From Opitutia bacterium (GTDB taxonomy: Bacteria; Verrucomicrobiota; Verrucomicrobiia; Opitutales; Opitutaceae): DNA of 64,000 nucleotides. Positions 8,449-17,600 of this stretch are shown here, piece after piece. Position 1 is the first letter of the stretch; each line of letters begins with the position of its first letter. Below the pieces are notes generated by a model. That model made no database searches and was not told the DNA's origin. It saw only the letters and a list, made by a program, of their open reading frames with translations. Both the position numbers and the translations under genes were made by a program. Location: the NCBI GenBank assembly GCA_016217595.1, contig JACRHS010000010.1:124001-188000 (forward strand). Direction: 5' to 3'.

Positions 8449-9921
8449 TTAACGCGTGCCGGTCGCTGCGACTTGCCACCGGCCGCCAGGGCCGAAGAGG
8501 CCGTCCAAACAACGGGTCAGGCTGTCGGTCCGCAACGCGACATCCAGCACGGTGAAGCGCCGCCGGATGTGCAACGCCCGCATAAAACTCAGTCGCAGAC
8601 GTTCGCGCGAGATGCCGATCTGCTCCGGCTCGGTCGGGGCGCCCACGGACTGCAACCGGGACTGTAATTCCGCAAACGGGAGCAATTGCGCGCGGAGCAG
8701 CTCCCGCAAATCCGGCCAGTTGGCGCGCAGACGCTCCAACTGCCGGCGCAGGTCCTCCGGCGAGACATGTTTGGCGCGAGTCTCGGTCACCGCGGTGCCG
8801 ATGAAATCGGTCTGGCCCAGTAACTGTCGCACTTGCGCCTCCATCGCCTCGGGCTGCGGCCACTTCGCGCAGCATTGCGCCATGTCCAGCCGCTCCAGCG
8901 GCAGCTGCATGAGTTGTTCGTAAAACGCCGTCACCGCCAGCGTGGCAATGCCGACCTTGAAGCCATGCGACGGCGCCGCGCCCTGATGCACGTGATGCTC
9001 CATGTCCCAAAGATGGCTGAACTGGTGCTCCGCGCCCGACGCGGGCCGGCTGGTCTTCGACCACTGCATGGCAAAACCGCCCAGCATCAGGCCCTCGACC
9101 AATTGCGAGATCGCAACGCTATCGCCTGCTCGCGCGCCGACCGGATCGGCCAGAGCAGCGCGCAAACCGCCCTGGACGATGCTCCAGGCCCGCATGTCGA
9201 TCGGCTCGGCGCCGAGCGCGTCCGCGAAAATCCAGTCCGCCCCGGCGGTGATCTTCGCCATGAGATCGGCAAAGCCCGAAGCGGTCATCTCCGGCGGTGC
9301 GCTCCTGATGATATCGATATCGGCCACCACCGCCGTGGGTGCAGGGCAGTTGAAAGTCTGTTTTGCGCCCGCATGCGTGATCGATGCGCCAAACGCCGTG
9401 TAGCCGTCCATCGACGCGGCGGTGGCCACGCACAGGTACGGGCGCCCGGTGCGGTGCGCCGCGAGTTTGGTCAGATCGTTGATCGTGCCCGAGCCCACGG
9501 CGACGGGAATGGCGTCGTGCACCTTGAGCGACTCCTCCAGCTGCGTCACGAAACGGGACTCGGCGTAGAGCGCCGGATCGGTGAACAAAAAGGTGTCGCG
9601 CTGGATCAACCCATCGCGCTGCAAGGCGGCGAACACCGTCTGGCCCGCGAGGCGGAAAGTCGTTGGGTCTGCGATCACAACGGCCCGGCGTCCGGGAAAA
9701 TAGCGGCGGAAAATCTCAGGGACGCGCCCGAGCTGTCCGGCGCCAATCTCCAATGCCCGCGTTTCCCGCGCCGAGCTGAGCGCTTCCTGCAGCGAAAGCT
9801 TCTCGGGCGTCAGATGACGCAGCCCACCGGTCGTGGAGACAGGCGAGGACGCGCCCTTGTCTATTCCGGTGTTTATAGTCGCTCCGCTGGACATAGCGGG
9901 GGCATGGGAAGGTTTTTGCAT
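8449..9921 (-). CDS. sn-Glycerol-1-phosphate dehydrogenase homologue (AraM/EgsA family)
   Basis: 490 residues, longer than the roughly 390-400 usual for AraM; the first 40 or so may be a linker or a wrong start. The nucleotide motif VGSGTINDLTK lies at about 142-152, followed by CVATAASMDGYTAFGAS, which is typical of G1PDH. The metal ligands appear to be D219 (FADLMAKITAGADW), H299 or H303 (EHQFSHLWD) and H319 (SHGFKVGIA). The family interconverts DHAP and sn-glycerol-1-phosphate with NAD(P)H. With a phosphodiesterase and a transporter in the operon, catabolic oxidation to DHAP is an alternative to lipid synthesis. The C-terminal tail after residue 400 is less conserved. The metal (Ni, Zn or Fe) cannot be read from the sequence. 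Confidence 0.82.
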   Translation of the reverse strand: MQKPSHAPAMSSGATINTGIDKGASSPVSTTGGLRHLTPEKLSLQEALSSARETRALEIGAGQLGRVPEIFRRYFPGRRAVVIADPTTFRLAGQTVFAALQRDGLIQRDTFLFTDPALYAESRFVTQLEESLKVHDAIPVAVGSGTINDLTKLAAHRTGRPYLCVATAASMDGYTAFGASITHAGAKQTFNCPAPTAVVADIDIIRSAPPEMTASGFADLMAKITAGADWIFADALGAEPIDMRAWSIVQGGLRAALADPVGARAGDSVAISQLVEGLMLGGFAMQWSKTSRPASGAEHQFSHLWDMEHHVHQGAAPSHGFKVGIATLAVTAFYEQLMQLPLERLDMAQCCAKWPQPEAMEAQVRQLLGQTDFIGTAVTETRAKHVSPEDLRRQLERLRANWPDLRELLRAQLLPFAELQSRLQSVGAPTEPEQIGISRERLRLSFMRALHIRRRFTVLDVALRTDSLTRCLDGLFGPGGRWQVAATGTR

Positions 9922-9978
9922 GGGACAAAAGGGCGATGCCGGCAGGGAATGCCGCGCGAGAGGATGACTGCGCCGGAG

Positions 9979-10974
9979 TTATTTGGCGGCGGAAGCCGGA
10001 GCTTTGCGCGCGCAATAGGCTTTGATCCGCTGCATGGTGACATCGGGGTGATCGGTCGCGAACGACATCACGCCAAGGTCCAGCAACTCGTCATAGATGT
10101 TGGCGTCGGTCGTGTAGGGCAGCGCCTGGAAAAGAATGCCGCGGGCGCGCAGCTCGTCGCCCAATTCGCGCACGAAAGCGTCGGAGACTTGGTAGCGATG
10201 CGGACTGGCCTTCACCTCCTCGGGCGTGAGCTTGAGCTGCTTGTAGCCGATGGCGGCGATCTCCAGCGCATCCGCGATGGTCCGCAGCGGGAAGATGTGA
10301 ATCTGTATCTGGGTGATGCCGGAAAACTCCGTCTCGCGCAGGGCCGCGAGACGTTTGCGCAGATCGGCTTCGCTGCCCCGCATCCACAGCAGCGTGTCGG
10401 ACTCCGGCACGAGCTTTTTCCAGGCGCGAATTTCCTCCGGCTTGGATGAGGCCAGCACGATCTGCGCGCCGACACCGTATGCCTTCACTTCCTGCGCGAG
10501 CTGCGGGAAATCGACATTCTTGATGTCGAGATAGAGATGCCGCTCGGGCTTGCCGCGCATCGCCGCAAAGGCATCCGCCAGTTTGGAAACCCGACGCCCT
10601 TGGAACTGCTCGCCCATCCAGGCGCCCACATCCAGCTTCATCAATTCGGCGTAGGTCAGATCCTTGACGCCCTTGCTCGCGAGCTCCGGGCTCACGTTTT
10701 TCACCACACGCTTAAAATTGCTGTCGTGGAAGGTAACAATGACGCCGTCCTTGGTGGTGCGCAGATCCGACTCCGGATAAGTCCCAAGCTTCCACCCGAG
10801 CTCAAACGCCGCGACCGTGTTCTCCTCAGCCAGCACGCCGGCACCGCGGTGACTCTGCACCACGACTTTTTCCGGGGCGATATTGCCGGCGATGGTCCAC
10901 GTGCTGGGCGCCGCCGTGACTGTCGTGCCACCGAGTGCGAGCATGCTGAGAACGAGGCAGCGGGGAGTGTTCAT
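9979..10974 (-). CDS. Secreted glycerophosphodiester phosphodiesterase (GDPD)
   Basis: 331 residues. The ATG at 10972-10974 overlaps the stop of the regulator gene (ATGA), although the frame stays open further upstream. A signal peptide (CLVLSMLALGGTTVTAA) precedes the GDPD TIM barrel. The catalytic set is complete: H42-R43 in SHRGAG, E51 in EENT, E68 and D70 in PESDL, and H83-D84 in TFHDSNF. The enzyme cleaves glycerophosphodiesters (deacylated phospholipids) into glycerol phosphate and an alcohol, here in the periplasm. The product could be carried in by the GlpT-like transporter two genes downstream. There are 57 bases before the dehydrogenase start, the only notable gap in this operon. 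Confidence 0.88.
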   Translation of the reverse strand: MNTPRCLVLSMLALGGTTVTAAPSTWTIAGNIAPEKVVVQSHRGAGVLAEENTVAAFELGWKLGTYPESDLRTTKDGVIVTFHDSNFKRVVKNVSPELASKGVKDLTYAELMKLDVGAWMGEQFQGRRVSKLADAFAAMRGKPERHLYLDIKNVDFPQLAQEVKAYGVGAQIVLASSKPEEIRAWKKLVPESDTLLWMRGSEADLRKRLAALRETEFSGITQIQIHIFPLRTIADALEIAAIGYKQLKLTPEEVKASPHRYQVSDAFVRELGDELRARGILFQALPYTTDANIYDELLDLGVMSFATDHPDVTMQRIKAYCARKAPASAAK

Positions 10975-11963
10975 TTGGTCTTCTTCTTGGGTTTCGGTTT
11001 TTGCGGAGGTTCCACACCGGCAGAGGCGAGCAATGCTTCCGCGCCGCCTTCGTCGATCACGAGTGATTTCAACAAATTTCCCGCGATCGCCGCGCGCAAA
11101 GCTCCGGCCCGGTCGCTGCCCGAGACCACCCCCACCACCTGCGGTATGCTGCGCAACTGGTCGAGCGTGATGCTCATGACGCTGTCCTTCCACATCGTGT
11201 CGCACTCCTCGCCAACTTCGTTGAAGAAGCGGCCGCAAATCTCTCCAACCGCGCCGGCCTGCCGGAGCGCCGCCACATCGGCTGGTTGCAACGCTCCGCG
11301 TTCCACGAACACGGAGTTCTCCAAGGTGCCGACGCCCACCAGGGCCATTTGCGCCCGGCTGAGCTGCTCCTGCACCCCGCGCACCTGCTCCAGTTTCAAC
11401 AGCGCGTTCCGCGCCTGTTTCTCGGGAATATAGGCCGGCGTGTTGAACGCGAGGAACGTGCCGCCCAGGCGCTGCGCCATGATCCGGCCGACTTCCGGGG
11501 CATCGAACGCATTGACGTTCGAGTCCACACTGCCCATCGCCTGCACGATGGTCAGAGATTTGCTCCGCAGTTCGGGCATCTGCCGGACAAGCTCATGAAT
11601 CGTCCGGCCTCCGGCCAACGCCACGATATCCCGGGATTGTATCCAGCCGTCCACGATCGGGGCCGCCAGATGCCCAACCGCCCGGCGCAAATCCGCCGCC
11701 GCGAGCCCCTCGATGGCCTTGATCACCACCACCTGTTTCAAACCGAAGCGCTCAAGCATGCGGGCTTCGAGCTCCTTGTGCCGCGGATCATAGTCCGCCA
11801 CGGTGATGCGCACGATGCCCCGCTCACGCGCCAGCGCGAGCAGCCGGGAGACTTTGGCCTGGGATACCTTCGTGAACTTGGCCACTTCGTTTTGGCCGAA
11901 GCCATCCACGTAGTACAGACGCGCCGCCAGGCGCAGACGCTCATCAGAATATATATTCTGCAT
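10971..11963 (-). CDS. SorC/DeoR-type sugar-binding transcriptional regulator
   Basis: 330 residues. The N-terminal HTH (LRLAARLYYVDGFGQNEVAKFTKVSQAKVSRLL, residues about 10-42, shown split here as LRLAARLYYV and SQAKVSRLL) is typical of SorC proteins. It is followed by a NagB-like sugar-phosphate binding domain (residues 60-310, including VALAGGRTIHELV and VGVGTLENS). The C-terminus is a lysine-proline tail (PQKPKPKKKTK). Such regulators bind phosphorylated sugars or glycerol-phosphate-like ligands and usually control the operon they lead. Here it is the first gene of the glycerol-phosphate operon. An AGGA site sits 7 bases before the ATG, one of the few clear ribosome sites in the window. 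A 16-bp palindrome covers codons 2-6. Confidence 0.88.
   Translation of the reverse strand: MQNIYSDERLRLAARLYYVDGFGQNEVAKFTKVSQAKVSRLLALARERGIVRITVADYDPRHKELEARMLERFGLKQVVVIKAIEGLAAADLRRAVGHLAAPIVDGWIQSRDIVALAGGRTIHELVRQMPELRSKSLTIVQAMGSVDSNVNAFDAPEVGRIMAQRLGGTFLAFNTPAYIPEKQARNALLKLEQVRGVQEQLSRAQMALVGVGTLENSVFVERGALQPADVAALRQAGAVGEICGRFFNEVGEECDTMWKDSVMSITLDQLRSIPQVVGVVSGSDRAGALRAAIAGNLLKSLVIDEGGAEALLASAGVEPPQKPKPKKKTK
11945..11960. promoter_or_regulatory. Perfect 16-bp AT-rich palindrome over codons 2-6 of the SorC-type gene
   Basis: CAGAATATATATTCTG reads the same on both strands and lies directly after the start codon of the regulator. It is AT-rich in an otherwise GC-rich gene. It could be an autoregulatory operator or a roadblock site, or it could be forced by the codons for QNIYSD. 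There is no second copy nearby. Confidence 0.4.
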
Positions 11964-12109
11964 TTGTATTTCCTATATTGATGGTGAGGGGGCGCCACCC
12001 CTGTCAAGCCGCTAGCTGGAATTGCTCCGCACCCGACAGGGACGGCGGATCGTTGACGCCGGCTCAGTACCTGCCGCCGCCGTTAAGCTCAAGCGCCGAG
12101 GCGCCAATA

Positions 12110-12991
12110 CTATCGACTCTTGTCGGCCGGCTTTTTCGCCGCCGGCTTGCCGAGCTTCGATTGCGAAGCATCCACTACAGGCAACTTATTGCTGGTAAGA
12201 TATTCCACGATCACCGGGTCGCCAATTTTCACCTCGGGCTTAAATTTTTCCGAGGCGTTCACCCAAACCGGCTTGGCCGTCTCGCGGCCGATGTTGGGGC
12301 CGGCGATGGCGAGCATCGAGGGCAACACATCGCCCAGCACAAATCCCCGCGCCGGACAGCTGATTTTGGTGGTCCAGAGCAGCTTCTTTTCCTTGTTCAC
12401 GACCGACTGGTAATCATACGCCGCCACCACCGCGACATAGAGATCGTCGGTCGCGAGATCGGAGATATCCTGAGCATCCGCATTCAAGTGGGTCACACCC
12501 GGCAGTATGTCCTGCGTGAATAGCTCGGGCGTTTTGGTGGTCAGCCCCAATTTGTACCCGCCCAAAAAACGCAGCAACTGGTGACGGTTAAGCTGCCGCC
12601 CTTCGAAGTCATCGCTGCTCATATAAATCTTATCCGTGTACATCGTGCCCCACACCCACAGCATGAGCATGGTCGGGGGATGATCCTTGGAGGATGGCAG
12701 ATAACCCTGCTTGGCCAGCACCTTGAAAAACGTTTTCAGCACTTCCGGCTGCGGTGGAATTTTGTCGCCACCCATGACACCGCCGAGGTCGCGATACCCC
12801 ATGTTCACTGCGATGTAGTAGACAGGATTGGCCGGTGTGGCCGGCCGCATCAATGCCCCCATCGGCGTGGTGTCCGTCACGGTGATGACCTGCAACTCGT
12901 GCTTGGGCAGAAAAAAATCGAGGAAGCCGCCGGCCTGCAGACCGGGGAGCGCCGCGCTACAAACTAGCCAGGCCACAAGGGGAATACGCAT
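12110..12991 (-). CDS. Secreted or lipid-anchored protein of unknown function
   Basis: 293 residues with an N-terminal signal (LVAWLVCSAALPGLQAGG). I do not recognise the family. The mature part is mixed alpha/beta with a central stretch (DDLYVAVVAAYDYQSVVNKEK) and a C-terminal low-complexity lysine-alanine-proline tail (KPAAKKPADKSR). A cysteine in the leader (LVCSAALPG) could be a lipobox only if cleavage is early, which is doubtful. The gene stands alone, 146 bases downstream of the divergent-looking regulator region but on the same minus strand, and about 140 bases from the divergent nitroreductase gene. Nothing in the context suggests a pathway. Confidence 0.7.
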   Translation of the reverse strand: MRIPLVAWLVCSAALPGLQAGGFLDFFLPKHELQVITVTDTTPMGALMRPATPANPVYYIAVNMGYRDLGGVMGGDKIPPQPEVLKTFFKVLAKQGYLPSSKDHPPTMLMLWVWGTMYTDKIYMSSDDFEGRQLNRHQLLRFLGGYKLGLTTKTPELFTQDILPGVTHLNADAQDISDLATDDLYVAVVAAYDYQSVVNKEKKLLWTTKISCPARGFVLGDVLPSMLAIAGPNIGRETAKPVWVNASEKFKPEVKIGDPVIVEYLTSNKLPVVDASQSKLGKPAAKKPADKSR

Positions 12992-13128
12992 AATAAGGGG
13001 AGGTTCGCAGAGGTAAGACGCAAATCAGCAACGCCGGTAACGGAAACCAGAAACACCCCGAGTTCAATGTTCATCGGCAGGCCACCGCGCCCGTTGACAC
13101 CCGCGCCGCTGCGGCCGTGAATCGGGTC

Positions 13129-13623
13129 ATGGACGCCCTCGACTGCATCAACACCCGTTACAGTTGCCGCGATTTCTACCCGCAACCGGTGCCACGCGAG
13201 CTCCTCCTCCGCCTCCTTGATGCCGGGCGCCGCGCTCCGTCCGGCCGCAAGGAAGAGCCCGTCGAATTTCTGGTGGCAACCGCCGAGGCGGACCGCGATT
13301 TCCTGTCGCGCATCACCTCCGCGGGAAAATTCATCGCGCAAGCCGGCGCCTGCATCGTGGTCTTTGCCCGACCCACCACCTACTACTTGGAAGACGGTGC
13401 GGCGGCCTCCGAAAACATCCTGCTCGCCGCCACCGCGCTCGGTCTGCAGTCGTGCTGGGTCGCCGGCGACAAGAAGACCTACGCCGACGAAATTCTCCAA
13501 CACTTCGGCGTGCCCGCCGGCCGCAAGCTCGTGTCGCTATTGGCCGTGGGCTACGCCAGCAAACCCGGCCGCCAACCGCCGCACCGCGCGCTGGAAGACG
13601 TGGCGCACTGGGAGCGTTTCTGA
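13129..13623 (+). CDS. Nitroreductase-family flavoprotein
   Basis: 164 residues from the ATG at 13129; a GTG twelve bases upstream (13117) is also possible. The N-terminus CINTRYSCRDF is the typical nitroreductase FMN-contact region (RxSxRxF). The segment AGRRAPSGRKEEPVEF fits the second FMN-binding part (APSg). GLQSCWVAGD marks the usual C-terminal core helix and strand. The family reduces nitro compounds, quinones or enones with NAD(P)H as an FMN dimer. At 164 residues it is at the short end of the family, as in the small reductases used for side reactions. Neighbours give no pathway. It ends 18 bases before a hairpin that separates it from the convergent esterase. Confidence 0.85.
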   Translation: MDALDCINTRYSCRDFYPQPVPRELLLRLLDAGRRAPSGRKEEPVEFLVATAEADRDFLSRITSAGKFIAQAGACIVVFARPTTYYLEDGAAASENILLAATALGLQSCWVAGDKKTYADEILQHFGVPAGRKLVSLLAVGYASKPGRQPPHRALEDVAHWERF

Positions 13624-13640
13624 CCCGGCGTCCGCCTTTC

Positions 13641-13659
13641 GCCCCCGGAGAACGGGGGC
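13641..13659. terminator. Bidirectional hairpin between convergent genes
   Basis: GCCCCCG, loop GAGAA, CGGGGGC: a perfect 7-bp GC stem located between the convergent stops at 13623 and 13666. The plus-strand side is followed by TCAATTT, a weak T tract; the minus side has no T tract. It probably acts as a shared terminator. Confidence 0.6.
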
Positions 13660-13665
13660 TCAATT

Positions 13666-14598
13666 TCATCGCGCCGCCGGCCTGGCCGGGGGCGGCTCGC
13701 TTCCCGCTTTTTCCGCCGCCACGGTCAGTCCGTGCGCGGCAAAAAAGGTCCGGGCCCGGGCATATACGCGCTCCCGCCATTCCGGCAGGTCCGCTAAAAA
13801 ACTATGTTTGCCCCCCGGCACTGTGACGAGGTCGCACGCGTTGCCCATAGCGGTCATCCGCACCTGGAATGCGATGGCGATCCGGTAGGGCACAGTCCGA
13901 TCGGCGTCGCCGTGAAACATCAGCGTCGGCGGCATGCCGGTTTCCATCTGGTGGTACGCCGACACCGCCTCCGCCTGCGCGCCGAAACGTTCCACCCGAT
14001 GTCCGTCAGTCGTATCGGGCGATGGACATAGCAGCAACAAGGCGGCCGGCGGAGCCAGGGGCGCCTCCCGGGGATCGGCCCCCGGCGGCGTGCGACGGAG
14101 CGCGGTCCAGAGCGCGAGATGTCCGCCCGCCGAGGAACCGGCGGCCACGATTCTGCCCGCATCGGCCCCGAGTTCGCCGGCGTGCTCCTGCACCCAGCGC
14201 AACGCCGCGCGTGCATCCGCCACGGTGTCGAGCGGCGTTGTGCCGAAACGCTCCCGCGTACGATAGTCCGGCAAGATGCCGACCAGTCCCAGCTGGGTGG
14301 CAAAATGCGCCCATTGGATGCAACTCTGCGGCGCGCCGCGCAGCCAGCTACCTCCAAAAAAGAACAACAGCACCGGTCGCCGATCCCGGGCGCTCCAGCC
14401 TTCCGGATAAAACACATGCAACTGCACCGGTTGCGGTGGACCGGCCCGATATTCGTAGGTTGCGGAAGGCGAAAAATCGGCCGCACGCCGCGCCGAGTCC
14501 GTTGCAACCGTGGCACTCGTCGCATTCTCGGGCACCCCGCCCCACACTGCCGCAGCGGCCCAGAGAAGCAGCAGACATCCGCGCAGGGTTATGGGCAT
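13666..14598 (-). CDS. Secreted alpha/beta-hydrolase (carboxylesterase, HSL/BD-FAE type)
   Basis: 310 residues from the ATG at 14596-14598. A GTG at 14610, directly behind the stop of the upstream lyase gene, would add four residues. The N-terminus (LRGCLLLLWAAAAVWGG) is an export signal. The oxyanion region LLFFFGGSWLRG replaces the classic HGGG. The nucleophile elbow is GSSAGGHLA, the acid is in HGDADRTVP, and the histidine is in GGKHSFL. These enzymes hydrolyse short acyl or acetyl esters, often on plant or animal polysaccharides. It lies immediately behind the heparinase-like lyase gene, so removal of acetyl groups from the same glycan is a fair inference. Confidence 0.82.
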   Translation of the reverse strand: MPITLRGCLLLLWAAAAVWGGVPENATSATVATDSARRAADFSPSATYEYRAGPPQPVQLHVFYPEGWSARDRRPVLLFFFGGSWLRGAPQSCIQWAHFATQLGLVGILPDYRTRERFGTTPLDTVADARAALRWVQEHAGELGADAGRIVAAGSSAGGHLALWTALRRTPPGADPREAPLAPPAALLLLCPSPDTTDGHRVERFGAQAEAVSAYHQMETGMPPTLMFHGDADRTVPYRIAIAFQVRMTAMGNACDLVTVPGGKHSFLADLPEWRERVYARARTFFAAHGLTVAAEKAGSEPPPARPAAR

Positions 14599-14610
14599 CT
14601 TCGTCGCCAC

Positions 14611-17600
14611 TCAGGGTGTAAACTGACTGACGTTGCCCTGCTCGTCGATTGCCAGCACTTGGCCACCAGCGGCGGCGAGGCGCACAATCCGTGCCGGCAG
14701 CCGGCCGGTTTTGAGCATCCTGCCCGCTCCATCGAACAGATATACCCCGCCACGATTGCCTCCAGCCACCAGCCGGCCATCAGCCAACACCAACAGCTTT
14801 ACGATACCTTCCGGCATCGCCACGACACTCGCCGGCTGCCCCGTTTTCACGTGCAGAAAATAGACGTAGCCAGCCTCCGAACCGAGGGCCGCGACACTTT
14901 TCCCGGCAACTTCGGCGAGCACGATGTCAGTAAAACCATAGCCGTAGCTGTTGTAACGCCACAGCGGCCGCGCCTCGGGATCATCGGTGGGATAAAGATC
15001 GTCGTGGACCTTCTGCGTCAGATCATACGCCGTCACGCGGCCTTGCTGCGATGCCGCGATCATTTCGTCGACACCGTCGCCATTGAGATCCGTCACCGCG
15101 ATCGTCACATCGCCGATGCCATTGAAACTGGCACGCATGAGTTCGTCGCGATTGTCTTTGGGCACGGTGAACGCGTAGGCACCGCCGTACTTGTCGCCAA
15201 AATAGAGCCGGGGTGATCCCGCCCGATTGGCGACGACATAAACGGAGGCGACGCCATGCCAGATCTGCGCATTGTACCAATACGGTTCCAGATGCTCGGT
15301 CAGCACCGCCGTCTGCCAGCTGCGCAGACCGACGATCACCTCGGGAACGCCGTCGCCGTTCGCATCGGCAGACTTCAGCGGCGTGACCCAATGATTGTCG
15401 CGAAAACCAAAGGTGCCGGATTGGTGGCGCTCGATTTTGACCTGGCGCACGCATTTGCCGGCGGCGTCGAAAGCCAGCACCAAGCTGTCTTTCGTGCCCG
15501 CCAACGCAACATACTCACCGTTGGGCCGCGCCGGCAAACAGCACGACAGCACCGGCTCCGCATGCGTGTAGCGCCAACGCTCGCGTCCGGCAGCATCAAG
15601 GCAAACCAGCGCCTTGCCCGAAGCGATCAACGCCTCGGAACGGCCATCGCCGTCGATATCGCCCATCGCGATGTCCTGATCGGGATTGCCTTTCTGATCG
15701 CCGCGCAAGCTCCAATCTGCGCGCCACTCCGCAATCTCGCGCGTATCGGTCACGGCAGCTGGCATTGGCTTCAGCGCCGCGATGAAATCCGCGACACCGG
15801 CCAGCTGCCACTCAGCCTTGATCTCCGGCTGGCTCTTGCCCGCACCGTAAGCAATCGATTCCACGCCATGCGTGCAGGCCAGTTCCAAACGGCCAGCCTG
15901 CTCCGCGCTGATTTCCAAACGGCCATCGGCCAGACGCAGCGAGATGCGGCTGCTGGCCGACAAAAGCTTTTTTCCGCCGAGCTGGATCGAAGTCACATCG
16001 GCCGCAAACAACTCCTGCGTGCATGCCGCCACGACGTCGGCATCGGTGCTCAGCCCGGCGAGGCCCGCGCCTGCTGCCACCAGCACAGGAGAGCCGACAC
16101 CTTCCATTAACACCGCCGTCTCGGTTATCCGCCGGAGCGTGTACGCGGGCGCTGTTTTTTCGCCGGGCGCACCGCTGCCCATCACCGTTGAAAATGACAC
16201 CGTCTGGCCGGCCGCCAACGCCACGGTTTTGCGCTGCGTGATCAGGTGCGTCGCAAAGCCCGACTCGGAAAGCCGCGGCGCCCATTCGCCCGCATCCACA
16301 CTGCGCAGGAAAAAGGTTTTCGCCGGAAACCCGCTGAGTTTGTCGATCTTCGGGTTGGGTGCGCGGCAGACGAGATTGCGCCCATCGAACTCCTCCATGC
16401 CCCGGTTGACGACTTTCCACGCGCAATCGATCCGGAATGAACCGGCCTGCTCGGCCGTCACGGAGTCCAGCGCCAGCATGTATTTGTTCGGCAGCCAGAG
16501 CAGCCGGCGGTTCCAGGTGGCGCCATTGTAGCCGTGTACGGCGACACGCGCGTAGGCGCCGTTCCCGAAGTTGCAACGCGCCTCCAAGCTGGCCAGCGGC
16601 GGCGGCGGCGCGCTCGCTTCGCCATCTTTGAGAATCGTGAGCATGCTGTGCTCGCTGCTGCGGGCGTCGAGATACTCGGCGTCGTAGAGAAAACGATAGC
16701 CGTCGAGCGTGCAGCACACGAGCGACGCCGTGTCCATGTGCCCGTGATTGCCCTGACCGAAACCGTCGACCAGCCAGTACTCGCCGCCGGCCGGCGCGAA
16801 CGAGCGGAATTGCAGCTTGTCGAACGCTTTTTCCAGCGGACACGTCGGCGCCATTTTCGGCAGGCCGGCAAGGTCCACCATGCGGAACGGTCCCTTGGCC
16901 TCCAAATGTCGGTACAACGCGGGATCGACCGGAATCGACACGCAGCCCGCGAGCCAGTCCGGCCGCTGCGCGCGCAGCTCAGGACGGTAACGCGAGCCCA
17001 GATTTTCTTCGCTCTCCTTGCCCCGCTGATCGTGCCGAAGCTGGTCCTGGTTGCCGCCCTGCTTGGCCTGCCAGCGCTCCTTGAACCAGAGCAGTTCCGG
17101 CAACGGCAGCTTGGCGTCGATAATATCCCAGCCGAATCTCGCGCCGGGCGTCTCGATATCGTGCGCATCGCCCGTGCCGCCAGCCAGGCCGTTGTTGTCG
17201 AGCTGCGCCAGCAGGAGATCGATGAATTTGCGGGCGTTGCCGTTGTTAAAATACGCCCAATCGTCCTGCATGCTGTAATACGCGAGGATGAATTGGAGCG
17301 AAAACTCGCCGTAATTGAAGTTGTCGCACGACACGCGGCTGTTGACTTTCTGGCCTTCAAAATACCAGCGGGGCTGCTCCAGATAAGGCGCGAGCGGCAG
17401 CTGATAATGCTGCGTGTAGTAACGCGCAATCGCATGGATCCCCAGCAGCGGAATCGAGGTGTGGTTCCAGCCCAGCACCGACTCCTGCTTGATGTTGCCA
17501 AAGATTTCTGCGCGCGGCACCAGCTTGTCGATCAGGCGCAGCATCAGCCGCTCATAGCGCAACGCCTGCTCCGGCGCCAAGTCGGCGAACTCCTGCAGAA

